From positions 1-22,812 of the forward strand of contig DATFYM010000110.1 in the NCBI GenBank assembly GCA_035315065.1: a DNA stretch of 22,812 nt, written 5' to 3'. This DNA is from DATFYM01 sp035315065 (GTDB lineage Bacteria; Acidobacteriota; Terriglobia; UBA7540). Below are positions 8,668 through 16,494 of the stretch, in pieces. The translations under genes and the position numbers were made by a program. The notes under the pieces were generated by a model. It was not told the origin of the DNA, did no database searches, and was given only the letters and a program-made list of their open reading frames with translations. The number at the start of each line of letters is the position of its first letter. Positions within the stretch are counted from its first letter, which is position 1.

Positions 8668-9387
8668 GTGATATCGTTACGTCGGGGACCTGTGCGACTC
8701 CTCGAAACACTCACGGACTTCGTTCAACCGGCAGCACGACGCCCGCAAGGAATCGCCGCGTTCATGCGGCACTTAGGCGCCTTTGGGCTGTTCCTTCTCG
8801 CCGTCGCCGACAGCTCCCCAATCCCAACCTTTGCCGGCCCGGACATTCTCACCGCCATCCTCGCGGCGCGGCAGCGCGAACCGTGGTACTACTACGCCGC
8901 AGTTGCCACGGCGGGCTCGGTCATCGGCGCCTACTTGACGTTTCGAATGGCACGTAAGGCCGGGATGGACTATCTCAGCCGCAAGTTCGGCGAGCGCCGG
9001 GTGGCCAGACTACTGAAGTACTTCCAGCGGTGGGGTACAGGCGCGCTCGTGGTTTCTACCGTGGTACCTTTGCCCTTCCCGACGAGCGCGTTTTTCGCTG
9101 CTGCTGGCGCGCTGGACTATCCTCTGCGGACACTCATCGTTGTCGTGGCTTTGGGCCGAGCCGTGCGTTACGGAGCCATCGCCGCCATTGCCTTCCACTA
9201 CGGCCGCCGCTTCGTGGTGGGTCTGCGGCATCTAGGGCAACATTCCGGGTGGTTGCTGACGATTGCCGCCGCAGTGGTCTTGGTGGTGACCGTGGCGATC
9301 CTGCTAAGAAAGCGACTGGAATTGAGTCGCCCCATGGTCAAGCCGGAGAGCGTCAAAAAGTCAGGCGCTGACACCGTTACCGACTGA
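8668..9387 (+). CDS. VTT/SNARE-associated (DedA-YqaA type) membrane protein
   Basis: This protein of up to 239 residues is an integral membrane protein of the VTT (DedA/YqaA) type. It has an N-terminal membrane segment with the re-entrant ADSSPIPTFAGPD motif (48-59), a hinge GSVIGAYLTFRMARKAG, the second re-entrant PLPFPTSAFFAAAGAL (134-149), the conserved LGRAVRYG (162-169), and a C-terminal helix (198-213). DedA-type proteins are linked to lipid-carrier recycling and membrane homeostasis. The start is GTG at 8668 if GCGGAAA serves as its binding site. ATG 8764 (with AAGGAA at 8747) is an alternative that still keeps both motifs. The C-terminal tail is hydrophilic and ends KKSGADTVTD. Confidence 0.85.
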   Translation: MISLRRGPVRLLETLTDFVQPAARRPQGIAAFMRHLGAFGLFLLAVADSSPIPTFAGPDILTAILAARQREPWYYYAAVATAGSVIGAYLTFRMARKAGMDYLSRKFGERRVARLLKYFQRWGTGALVVSTVVPLPFPTSAFFAAAGALDYPLRTLIVVVALGRAVRYGAIAAIAFHYGRRFVVGLRHLGQHSGWLLTIAAAVVLVVTVAILLRKRLELSRPMVKPESVKKSGADTVTD

Positions 9388-9487
9388 TTCTACAAGCGAA
9401 CAGTGCAGCCCCAGGGAACCGGGCCGCGTCGCGACGATGCTCTTCAGTTTCGCGCGCTCCTTCACCATCGGTCGACGAAACCGGGTG

Positions 9488-9670
9488 TCACGGTGTACGT
9501 CCGCGAGATCGGCCCTTCAGTGCTCCGGCGCTTCGCACCCGGCTCTTCGCGTCCCTGCTGGCGGAAAGCTGCTTGGTTTTCGACACCAGCTTTTTAGACT
9601 CCTGAACGGCTTCCGCTTCCTTGGCATTCACGCGCGCCGTGATCTCTCGTTTTTCACCTGTGTTTGTCAT
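9488..9670 (-). CDS. Small basic Lys/Glu/Ser-rich protein
   Basis: This 60-residue protein begins MTNTGEKREITARVNAKEAE and then reads ESKKLVSKTKQLSASRDAKSR, with a basic RGRTP end. It is strongly charged and lacks hydrophobic segments, so it is probably cytoplasmic and may be partly helical or disordered, possibly nucleic-acid binding. Codon use looks like that of the neighbouring genes. GAGGA lies ten bases before ATG 9670 on the minus strand; an upstream ATG at 9700 has no such site. It starts 62 bp after the radical SAM gene ends and is on the same strand, so co-transcription is possible. I do not recognise a family. Confidence 0.5.
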   Translation of the reverse strand: MTNTGEKREITARVNAKEAEAVQESKKLVSKTKQLSASRDAKSRVRSAGALKGRSRGRTP

Positions 9671-9731
9671 ATCTTTATGGTCCTCATTTCTGCCATGCAA
9701 GACCTTCAGTTTTGCCCGGATCAGGCAGGCG

Positions 9732-11210
9732 TTAACTGGATTCAGCCGCGCCCGCCAACTCGAAGAAGTGGTGTCCCATGATGGCCAGAGTGAACGCCTG
9801 GTGGAGATGCGGGCGATGGCGGCGCAAAGTCTGCACGATGAACTTCCAGTACTCCATGCGGTAGTCCTCGAGGAAACCCTGCCGCCAGAGGGAGCGTGCC
9901 ACGGCCATGAGATCGGAGAAGACCACCGGCGTTTTGGCGGCGGCGCCGAGTTGCGACAGGAACGCTGAAGCGCGTTCGAAGTACTCCTCGGGATTGTAGA
10001 TGGTCCTCAGGATGCGGCGGTAACCCTCGATGAGTTGCTCGGTATCCATCTTGGGGATGAAATTCAGGTCGAGCAGAGTGTTGCTGCCGAGGCTTTCCTT
10101 CAGGAGACGGCCCTCGGCCTTCAGTCGGCGCCACAACTGGGTGTGGGGCAGCGCGGTGAGCAGGCCGACCATGGAGAGGGGAATTGCCGCCTCGCGAATG
10201 AATTGAATCTGGCGATCGAACACGTCCGCCGGGTCGTTGTCGAAGCCGACGATGAAGCCGGCCATCACCTCGATCCCATACGACTGGACGAGCTTGACGC
10301 TCTCCAGCAAGTCCTTCCTCAGGTTCTGGAACTTCGTCGTTTCTTTGAGGCTCTCGACCACGGGCGTCTCGATGCCCATGAATACTCGTGTGAAATTGGC
10401 CTCGCGCATTAATTGCAGCAGGTCTTCGTCTTCGGCGAGGTTCAGGGAAGCCTCCGTATAAAGCGTGAACGGGGACTTGTGTTCGTGCATCCACTCCACG
10501 AGGCGGGGAAGCAGGAGCCTGACGTTTTTCTTGTTGCCGATAAAGTTGTCATCCACCATGAAAACCGAGCCGCGCCAGCCCAGCCGAAGAAGCTGGTCGA
10601 GTTCCGCACACACCTGGTCGGGCGTCTTCGTTCTCGGCCGCCGCCCGTAGATTTCGATGATATCGCAGAATTCACAGGTGAAAGGACAACCCCGGGAGTA
10701 CTGGAGCGACATGGAACTATAGCGCCGCCTGGATGCAAGATGCAGTTCCGGCAGCGGTACCAGCGAGACGTCGGGCCACTGCTTCTTGGAGTAGTAGGGC
10801 AGGGCCTCACCCCGTTCGAGGTCCGCCGCGAGCTGCGGGATAATCTCCTCGGCTTCACCCTCGACGGTGTGGTCGGCTTCGGCGATGGCGGGGTGCTTGG
10901 CGCTGACAATCGGGCCGCCCACCACCGTGCGCACTCCATGACGCTTGGCGCGCGCGATCTGCTCCTTCATCGATGCTCCCTGCACAATCATGCCGCTCAG
11001 GAAGACGACGTCCGCCCAGGCCAGGTCGGAGTCCTTGAGGCGGCGCACGTTGAGATCCACCAGTCGGCGTTCCCAGTGCGAAGGCAGCATCGCGGACACG
11101 GTAAGTAGACCCAAGGGAGGGAACGCCGAGCTTTTCCCTTCAAATGGTAAAGCGTGCTTGAAGCTCCAGAACGTGTCCGGAAACTCCGGGTAAACCAATA
11201 AGACCTTCAC
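9732..11210 (-). CDS. B12-binding radical SAM protein (HpnP-like, DUF4070 type)
   Basis: This 492-residue enzyme has an N-terminal cobalamin-binding Rossmann-type domain (about 1-140, beginning KVLLVYPEFPDTFWSFKHAL with FPPLGLLTVSAMLP). A radical SAM barrel follows, with the cluster motif CPFTCEFC (C175, C179, C182) and a conserved FMGIETP. The C-terminal part (about 360-490, with YNPEEYFERA) matches the DUF4070-type tail. The family includes HpnP, the hopanoid C-2 methylase, and many uncharacterised relatives. No other hopanoid gene is present here, so the substrate is unproven. The start is GTG 11210 with GGAGG (+ strand CCTCC 11216-11220) five bases upstream. Confidence 0.93.
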   Translation of the reverse strand: MKVLLVYPEFPDTFWSFKHALPFEGKSSAFPPLGLLTVSAMLPSHWERRLVDLNVRRLKDSDLAWADVVFLSGMIVQGASMKEQIARAKRHGVRTVVGGPIVSAKHPAIAEADHTVEGEAEEIIPQLAADLERGEALPYYSKKQWPDVSLVPLPELHLASRRRYSSMSLQYSRGCPFTCEFCDIIEIYGRRPRTKTPDQVCAELDQLLRLGWRGSVFMVDDNFIGNKKNVRLLLPRLVEWMHEHKSPFTLYTEASLNLAEDEDLLQLMREANFTRVFMGIETPVVESLKETTKFQNLRKDLLESVKLVQSYGIEVMAGFIVGFDNDPADVFDRQIQFIREAAIPLSMVGLLTALPHTQLWRRLKAEGRLLKESLGSNTLLDLNFIPKMDTEQLIEGYRRILRTIYNPEEYFERASAFLSQLGAAAKTPVVFSDLMAVARSLWRQGFLEDYRMEYWKFIVQTLRRHRPHLHQAFTLAIMGHHFFELAGAAESS

Positions 11211-11293
11211 GAAAACCTCCTCTCCACCTCGGATGATTAAGCGGCCTGCAAATGCGAAGCGCCAAGGGCGACAGCCACGCCGAAATCCCTTTC

Positions 11294-11361
11294 GGGGTTT
11301 CCACTTTTGGGTCCCCGAGTAGTTAAAACGTTACGCCTGGGGTTTCCATTTTGAAGTCCCA
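11294..11361. repeat. Pair of imperfect 23-bp direct repeats
   Basis: GGGGTTTCC at 11294 is followed by ACTTTTGGGTCCCC. GGGGTTTCC at 11339 is followed by ATTTTGAAGTCCCA. The repeat starts are 45 bp apart. They lie upstream of both flanking genes and may be operators or a remnant of a mobile element end. Confidence 0.5.
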
Positions 11362-11457
11362 TGCAACATTTAGAGCATGGTCGGCGCTGGCGTGTCTGTT
11401 CCAAAGTGCTCACTTAGGCGGGAAATTACTTCGCAACCCGGACCTTCCTTTGCCATT

Positions 11458-11522
11458 GGAGCAAATTTGACCACCCATCTGAGCTATTTGGGGCAGACGC
11501 TTAAGGTCGAACCGCCTACTCT
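11458..11522 (+). promoter_or_regulatory. Shared promoter element, copy F (weak -10)
   Basis: The half-sites are GGAGC 11458, TGACC 11468, TGAGC 11480 and GGGGC 11490, in the same 0/+10/+22/+32 geometry. CAGACG (11494-11499) takes the place of the -35 box, and TACTCT (11517-11522) is a poor -10 at 17 bp. The upstream half is well kept while the core promoter is eroded or divergent. Confidence 0.5.
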
Positions 11523-11611
11523 AGTCACCGGATGCTGAGTTTGCCTGAAGCGTAGTTTGTGGTTTATGCCCGCCCGATCGGAGTGCGGGCTTCGGGAGCC
11601 AGAGAAGCAAA

Positions 11612-12070
11612 ATGCGGCATAAAACCTATTTGGGTGCGGCTCTGAGTTTCATAATCTTCTTGGTGCCTCGCGCTGTAAGCCGGGACACGCACGAATCGCC
11701 CCGATCGCAGGAGACGCCAACCCAGAGAAGCATCGGCAGGTCGTGCAAAGTGACCGGACCAACGGTCCCAAGTCGCCGCCACGCTTCAGGAAAAAGTGCG
11801 AGCATCGCCGGATTCCAAGAGTGTAGAAGGAATCTCAGCGAGTTCAAAGCCGCTGAACGGCTCATGCAATTGAAAGCCGCCGTGATCGGGGATTTGAATC
11901 GGTTAGACGAGTCGAGGCGTGCAGAACCAAAGCGCAGCGCCGTTCACGATGCGGGCTTGGATTCAGAGAGGATGCTGAAAGGATCTTCGATGGAAGCTGG
12001 GGGCACGGCGGACGCGAACCGCGCCGTGCTGTCGGTATCGTCCAAACCCGGGGGGAGTTCACAACCATAA
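11612..12070 (+). CDS. Doubtful secreted hypothetical protein ahead of the penicillin-binding protein
   Basis: The 152-residue frame begins MRHKTYLGAALSFIIFLVPR, a plausible signal peptide. A Ser/Arg/Pro-rich stretch follows, then a segment that looks like a short helix (KAAERLMQLKAAVIGDLNRL) and a Ser/Ala/Gly-rich end. No family is recognised and the ribosome binding site is weak (GAGAAG). Shared promoter copy F lies about 90 bp before it, and its stop codon (12068-12070) directly abuts the ATG of the penicillin-binding protein, which favours a real leader gene of that operon. Decay of an older gene or a chance frame remains possible. Confidence 0.42.
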   Translation: MRHKTYLGAALSFIIFLVPRAVSRDTHESPRSQETPTQRSIGRSCKVTGPTVPSRRHASGKSASIAGFQECRRNLSEFKAAERLMQLKAAVIGDLNRLDESRRAEPKRSAVHDAGLDSERMLKGSSMEAGGTADANRAVLSVSSKPGGSSQP

Positions 12071-14476
12071 ATGCAGCCACCTGACGCGATCTCAGTCCGC
12101 CCTCGGCTAGTCCGCCCTCCGCCGGTCCGTCCTCCCCTGACCCGCAGGAGAAAGATCCTGCTCGGATTAGGACTGCTGATTTTCGCCATGGAAGCGGCGG
12201 CGGCCGGTGTCGGTGTTCATTTCTACTTGCAATTCTCGCGCATCATCGACACTCGCCTGAACGGGAACGTTTTCGGCAATCCCGCCGTCATCCTGGCTGC
12301 TCCAACCGAGTTGCAAGTGGGACAGCATTTGACCACCGGAGCGGTAGCGGACCACCTGCGGAAAGCTTGCTACAGCGAGGGCCAGGACGGCGAAGGCGTC
12401 GGGAGCTTTGCGGTGGTGGATGGCGGGCTGGAGATCCGGCCGGGACCCGAGTCTTTCTTCCGCAATGGGCAGACCGGGGAAGGCCCAGTGCGACTGGAAT
12501 TCGGAAACGACCTCCTGGTGTCGATTACCGATCTCGGCGGCAGGGCCGCCTTGAAGACGTATTGGCTCGAGCCGGAAGTTATTACGACGCTGTTTGGTGA
12601 GAGCCGCTCGAAGCGGCGCCTGGTCCGCTACCAGGGCCTTCCCAAGGTTTTGGTGGAAGCGATCCTCGCTACCGAAGACCATCGGTTCTATTCGCACCAT
12701 GGCGTGGACTCTTTTCGCATCGTTGCCGCCGCCATCGCTGATCTCCGCTCGAACGAGCGGCTGGAGGGCGGGAGTACGTTGACCATGCAACTGGCACGAA
12801 ACCTCTTCCTGACACCCCGCCGCACGATCCGGCGAAAGATAGCAGAAATCGCTTTCGCCGTGCTGCTCGAGATGCGGTTGACTAAGGAGCAGGTTCTCGA
12901 GCTCTACGCGAACCAGGTCTATCTCGGTCAGCGGGATAGTTTTTCCATCTATGGCTTCGGAGAGGCCGCTGCCGTTTATTTCGACAAGGATATCAGCACC
13001 CTGACGCTCCCCGAGGCCGCTATGTTGGCGGGGTTGCTTCGTGGCCCCAACCATTACTCGCCCTACCAGCATCCGGAGCAATCGGCAGAGCGGCGGAATT
13101 TTGTGTTGCGAAGGATGCTAAAGGCAGGCTTCATCAGCGCTGGCGAAGCCGAACGCGCTTCAAAGGCTCCTATCAGGTTGACCGAGCAGACCGCTGAAGC
13201 CAGCCAGGAGGCTTACTTCGTGGACATGGTGAAGGCCCAACTGCTCGCTCAGTTTTCCGAGCGCGACCTGCTTTCGCAAGGCTACCGGGTCTACACCACT
13301 CTCAACCTTGATCTCCAGCGCGCGGCCTCGGAGGGCGCGCGCGCCGGGCTGATCGAAGTCGATCGACAAGTAAAGAAACAGAAGGAACGCCAGAAGACGC
13401 TGCCCGCGGATTCGAACCAGCCGCAACTCGCCCTCCTTGCTCTGGACCCGCACACCGGCGACGTCAAGGCTCTCGTGGGCGGCCGCGGCTACGGAGCGAG
13501 CCAGTTGAATCACGTGTCGGCGCGGCGCCAGCCCGGTTCGTCGTTCAAGCCTTTCGTCTACGCGGCGGCGCTGAACTCAGGTGTAGACGGCTCCCAACCC
13601 CTCATCACGGCAGCCACGACCTTGGCGGACGAGCCCACCACGTTTGAATTCGGCAACCGCTCGTATGCGCCGGAGAATTACAAGCAGGCATACCGCGGCA
13701 CGGTGACGGTGCGCGAGGCGTTGACATACTCCCTTAACGTACCCACCGTGCGTCTCGCCGAGATGGTGGGTTACGGCAAGGTGCGCGATCTTGCCGTGGC
13801 GGCTGGCCTCAACGACCAGTTGAGGCCGACGCCCGCCATCGCGCTGGGTGCTTACGTCGCCACGCCGCTCGAAATCGCGGGGGCATATACGATTTTCGCG
13901 AATGGCGGCGACTACGTCGGTCCCAGGTGCATCGTGGCCGTCACCGACGCCTCGGGCCACACCGTCTGGAATAATCCCGTCACTCGGCGCCGAGTGCTGG
14001 ATGCGCGCGTGAGCTATTTGATGGTGAGCCTGCTCCAAAGCGTCATCAACAGCGGCACGGGAGCGGGCGTGAGGGCCCGGGGCTTTAAGCTTCCGGCCGC
14101 TGGGAAGACCGGCACCTCACACGACGGCTGGTTTGCCGGATTCACCCCTAACCTGCTTACGGTGGCTTGGGTGGGCTACGACGACGACCATGAACTGAAC
14201 GTCTCTGGGGCAAACTCGGCTCTGCCCGTCTGGACCGAATTCATGAAGCGGACCACCGATTTACCCGCCTATCAGAGTTTTCAGCCGTTCAGCCAGCCCC
14301 CGGGGATTGTCACGGCCACCATCGACATTGGCACGAATCTTCTGGCACTCGCCGATTCAACCATGACTCGTGCTGAGGTGTTCATTGAGGGTACCGAGCC
14401 GTCACCGCCAAAACCGGAAGGCCAGGCGGACGTGCCTGTCGTGACCGAGAACAAGATGCTGCTGGACCCTCAGTGA
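12071..14476 (+). CDS. Bifunctional penicillin-binding protein 1B-like (GT51 transglycosylase / transpeptidase)
   Basis: This 801-residue class A penicillin-binding protein polymerises lipid II and cross-links peptidoglycan at the outer face of the inner membrane. It has an N-terminal Arg/Pro-rich cytoplasmic tail, one transmembrane helix (about 28-50) and a UB2H-like region (about 60-150). The GT51 domain carries TEDHRFYSHHGVD (catalytic E202) and GGSTLTMQLARNLFL. The transpeptidase domain has the active Ser in GSSFK (S490, K493), SLN (S554-N556) and KTGT (679-682). All catalytic motifs are intact. ATG 12071 follows the upstream stop without a gap; GGGGAG (12052-12057) is 13 bases away. The UB2H-like stretch suggests a PBP1B-type protein that may use an outer-membrane lipoprotein activator. 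Confidence 0.95.
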   Translation: MQPPDAISVRPRLVRPPPVRPPLTRRRKILLGLGLLIFAMEAAAAGVGVHFYLQFSRIIDTRLNGNVFGNPAVILAAPTELQVGQHLTTGAVADHLRKACYSEGQDGEGVGSFAVVDGGLEIRPGPESFFRNGQTGEGPVRLEFGNDLLVSITDLGGRAALKTYWLEPEVITTLFGESRSKRRLVRYQGLPKVLVEAILATEDHRFYSHHGVDSFRIVAAAIADLRSNERLEGGSTLTMQLARNLFLTPRRTIRRKIAEIAFAVLLEMRLTKEQVLELYANQVYLGQRDSFSIYGFGEAAAVYFDKDISTLTLPEAAMLAGLLRGPNHYSPYQHPEQSAERRNFVLRRMLKAGFISAGEAERASKAPIRLTEQTAEASQEAYFVDMVKAQLLAQFSERDLLSQGYRVYTTLNLDLQRAASEGARAGLIEVDRQVKKQKERQKTLPADSNQPQLALLALDPHTGDVKALVGGRGYGASQLNHVSARRQPGSSFKPFVYAAALNSGVDGSQPLITAATTLADEPTTFEFGNRSYAPENYKQAYRGTVTVREALTYSLNVPTVRLAEMVGYGKVRDLAVAAGLNDQLRPTPAIALGAYVATPLEIAGAYTIFANGGDYVGPRCIVAVTDASGHTVWNNPVTRRRVLDARVSYLMVSLLQSVINSGTGAGVRARGFKLPAAGKTGTSHDGWFAGFTPNLLTVAWVGYDDDHELNVSGANSALPVWTEFMKRTTDLPAYQSFQPFSQPPGIVTATIDIGTNLLALADSTMTRAEVFIEGTEPSPPKPEGQADVPVVTENKMLLDPQ

Positions 14477-14797
14477 GGAGAAACAGTTCGGTTGCGGTTG
14501 CGGGCAATAGCTCCGGTGCCGCCGCCTGCGCCCCTGCAAGTCACGGCTTCCAAGGCCGATCTGGCGTCCACCGGCATGGCCTTGCCTGAGTCCCCACGGC
14601 CCACTGCCTCAACATACTGGCCTACTGCAGTTTCGGTAAGCTGCAAGTGTTCAAAACGAGACAGGCAGGTGTTCAAAACGAGACAGACGCCGCTTTCTCA
14701 CTGGCTTAGGGTAGGGGAATTGCATCGAAGCCGTCAAATACGTGTCTCTGTGCAAGGCCTCGATAGCTCCGGGGGTACCTTAAAGGAGGCGTCTCGC
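14477..14797 (+). other. Intergenic region before the XRE regulator
   Basis: This 321-bp region contains a tandem pair of 18-bp repeats at 14647-14686. An open frame continues in the XRE frame from 14492, but it lies ahead of a strong binding site at 14782-14789 and looks non-coding. No other gene is seen. Confidence 0.55.
14647..14686. repeat. Two exact 18-bp direct repeats, 22 bp apart
   Basis: GTGTTCAAAACGAGACAG occurs at 14647-14664 and again at 14669-14686. The 22-bp period equals two DNA turns, so a protein bound to both copies would sit on one face. They could be operator sites for the XRE regulator encoded 112 bp downstream, or the multiple terminal repeats of a lost IS21-like element. 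The repeat is seen directly; both roles are inferred. Confidence 0.65.
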
Positions 14798-15193
14798 ATG
14801 AGAATGGCAGAGCGGATTCAACAGATTCGGCTTGCGCGTTGGGTAACTCTCGACGACGTGGAAGCGAAGACGGGGCTCGCGAAGAGCCAGATGGCTAGGC
14901 TGGAGACGGGGCAGGAGGTTCCAACGCTGGAGATCTTGGACACTCTGGCTGATGCCATAGACGTGCCCATTCTCGTGTTCTTTTACGATACAGTGGAGCC
15001 GGAGCCGGCACCGAGCCCAGAGATTGGTCTTGCTTTGAAAGAGCTGGCTCAGGAATTCGACGGGTTAGCAACATCGGCCCTGGTGTCGAACTCCGACAGG
15101 TCGGTCCTCGCGGTAATCAAAGAATGGTTGGGGGCGGCCGCACGAGCCCTCACCCGCGACAGGCGCCTATCAGACTGCGATCCCATCCTATAG
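14798..15193 (+). CDS. XRE-family helix-turn-helix transcriptional regulator
   Basis: This 131-residue protein has an N-terminal Cro/C1-type helix-turn-helix (about 5-62): RIQQIRLARWVTLDDVEAKTG, with recognition helix SQMARLETG and then VPTLEILDTLADAIDVPI. An acidic linker (EPEPAPSPE) leads to a helical C-terminal part of about 60 residues with no recognised ligand domain. AAAGGAGG at 14782-14789 decides ATG 14798; longer in-frame starts lie outside the likely transcript. It probably acts as a dimeric repressor. The targets are unknown; the direct repeats at 14647-14686 are candidates, which would imply autoregulation. Confidence 0.9.
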   Translation: MRMAERIQQIRLARWVTLDDVEAKTGLAKSQMARLETGQEVPTLEILDTLADAIDVPILVFFYDTVEPEPAPSPEIGLALKELAQEFDGLATSALVSNSDRSVLAVIKEWLGAAARALTRDRRLSDCDPIL

Positions 15194-15603
15194 AACAACA
15201 ACGTGGCGGCACAGGTAGCGCTTGCAGGAGTCCGGAGGCTCCCGGGCACGGCGAGGGGCTTGCAGGTGGCGCCTACATTGTGACCTTCCCAAGTGTGCGC
15301 CGGCCGCACTCCAGACCAAGCAAGATTTGAGCCCGGATTGCGTCGGTAACGTGTGCGACAATCGTCGAAATGATTGGTGATGAACGATAAGGTTGGGCCC
15401 GCGCTGCCCGCCGCCAGTCCCGTACCGTAATTTAACGTCGTAAACCCGGGTGAGCAATATTGACCTAACCGGCGAGCCGGAGCGAACAGACACGCGCTTC
15501 GCCCTCGGATAGAAAGATCATGCAGCAGTAACCGGCTGAGGCGTAAACCTACAGCGACCCAGGACTTCACAAAGGAAGTCCCAAGTTTGATTGGAGGGAA
15601 TTT
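15194..15603 (+). other. Intergenic region before the RcnB-like gene
   Basis: The first 250 bp show no recognisable gene or RNA. The last part carries shared promoter copy C (15451-15515) and the ribosome binding site GGAGGG (15593-15598). Confidence 0.55.
15451..15515 (+). promoter_or_regulatory. Shared promoter element, copy C
   Basis: The half-sites are TGAGC 15451, TGACC 15461, CGAGC 15473 and CGAAC 15483. They run into CAGACA (15487-15492), then a 17-bp spacer and TAGAAA (15510-15515). The geometry is identical to copy A through the -35 box. The predicted leader to ATG 15604 is about 82 bases. Confidence 0.68.
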
Positions 15604-16029
15604 ATGAAGACACGATGGTTGATGACCGCTTGTGCGACGGCGTTGCTTGCTTTTACCAGCATCGCGGCTGTGCCACAAGGTGACCAGAACCGCGGCAATG
15701 ACAAGAACCACGGCCAGAGTAAGAAGCAATATCGCCAGTTCAACCAGAGGCAACAAGAAGCCGCGCGCACCTATTACAAGCAGCACCAAAACGAGGAGGC
15801 TTTCAGACCGGACAGCCGATGGAACGACGACTACGAGAATCGGCTTCGGTCGGGCTACGTGCTGGATGATGATATGCGGAGAATGAGCCGCCCGGCGCCC
15901 ATTGAGCTGACGCGCGGTTTAGGCCGTGCCCCTCGCGGCTACCGCTACGTCGTCATTGGGGGACATGTGATTCTGGTTGACAATGGGTACCGCGTTCACG
16001 ACACGATCCACCTTCACATTGGCTCGTAA
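15604..16029 (+). CDS. RcnB-like secreted protein
   Basis: This 141-residue protein has a signal peptide (KTRWLMTACATALLAFTSIA, cleavage near 22). A Gln/Asn/Lys-rich linker follows, then a helical segment (RQQEAARTYYKQHQNEEAF) and a C-terminal beta domain, GRAPRGYRYVVIGGHVILVDNGYRVHDTIHLH (about 108-139). The wording PxGYRYVxxGxxVxLV followed by a short variable strand is that of RcnB-type periplasmic proteins, first described in nickel/cobalt homeostasis but broadly present. The His-x-His end could bind metal. GGAGGG at 15593-15598 sets ATG 15604. It carries its own copy of the shared promoter and is probably a single-gene unit. Confidence 0.83.
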   Translation: MKTRWLMTACATALLAFTSIAAVPQGDQNRGNDKNHGQSKKQYRQFNQRQQEAARTYYKQHQNEEAFRPDSRWNDDYENRLRSGYVLDDDMRRMSRPAPIELTRGLGRAPRGYRYVVIGGHVILVDNGYRVHDTIHLHIGS

Positions 16030-16494
16030 TAGCGTGTACCTAATCTCGACTTCAGCTCTTCCCGGACTCCTCGCAGATCCCGCGTGCGGGGTGATTTCTG
16101 TGCAGACGACCGCGTGAGCCGCACGAGTGCTAGCGAAAACGGTGATTGCCTCTAAGTAGGTAAATCGGCTTGGTTTCGTACGGAGACCCAACATGGAAGT
16201 TAGACAAAGCCTTTAAGTTTGCAGTGATTCTAGCCTGGACGATTTGATGAAAGTTGGCACGCCTAGCTTCGTGCGGGTCTTAATGATCCCCTCTCGCCCC
16301 ACACGGTAGTTCCGCTTCAACAACACCCTGAGCAATTGAGACCAATCATCTGAGCCGTATTGGACTGACACCGATTCCCGCCAAGGGTACAAATGGAAGT
16401 GTCTCCGGGATTTGGTAGTAGAGGGCAGCGGTTGCCAGACGCCTTCTACGCCTCCTTGAGGACCCGGCAGAACCGGAGAAGGAGAAGAAAGAAC
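16030..16494 (+). other. Intergenic region before the BON lipoprotein gene
   Basis: After the RcnB-like gene there is a small hairpin, CCCGC-GT-GCGGG (16079-16090), of uncertain meaning. Positions 16100-16295 hold nothing I recognise. Shared promoter copy D begins at about 16298. An in-frame GTG or ATG near 16393 lies at the predicted -10 box and is not the start of the lipoprotein. Confidence 0.5.
16298..16393 (+). promoter_or_regulatory. Shared promoter element, copy D
   Basis: The half-sites are TGAGC 16329, AGACC 16339, TGAGC 16351 and TGGAC 16361, then CTGACA (16365-16370), a 17-bp spacer and TACAAA (16388-16393). The block upstream (CACACGGTAGTT, then CTTCAACAACA, about 16300-16326) is nearly the same as in copy A and absent from the other four. 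The predicted leader to ATG 16495 is about 95 bases. Confidence 0.72.

Larger units (their letters stand above)
11211..11611 (+). other. Intergenic region between divergent genes
   Basis: This 401-bp region separates the minus-strand radical SAM gene from the plus-strand genes. It contains the imperfect inverted repeat CCGAAA-TCCC-TTTCGG (11280-11295), two imperfect 23-bp direct repeats (11294-11316 and 11339-11361) and shared promoter copy F (11458-11522). No gene is seen. Confidence 0.6.

Noticed and set aside
8402..8710. 102-residue minus-strand frame between the small membrane gene and the VTT gene
   Set aside because: No binding site or recognisable family. The direct repeat TGTTGTCCAG (8466-8485) within it suggests non-coding DNA.
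14492..14797. Upstream extension of the XRE reading frame
   Set aside because: A strong AAAGGAGG precedes ATG 14798, and the extension consists of intergenic DNA with tandem repeats.
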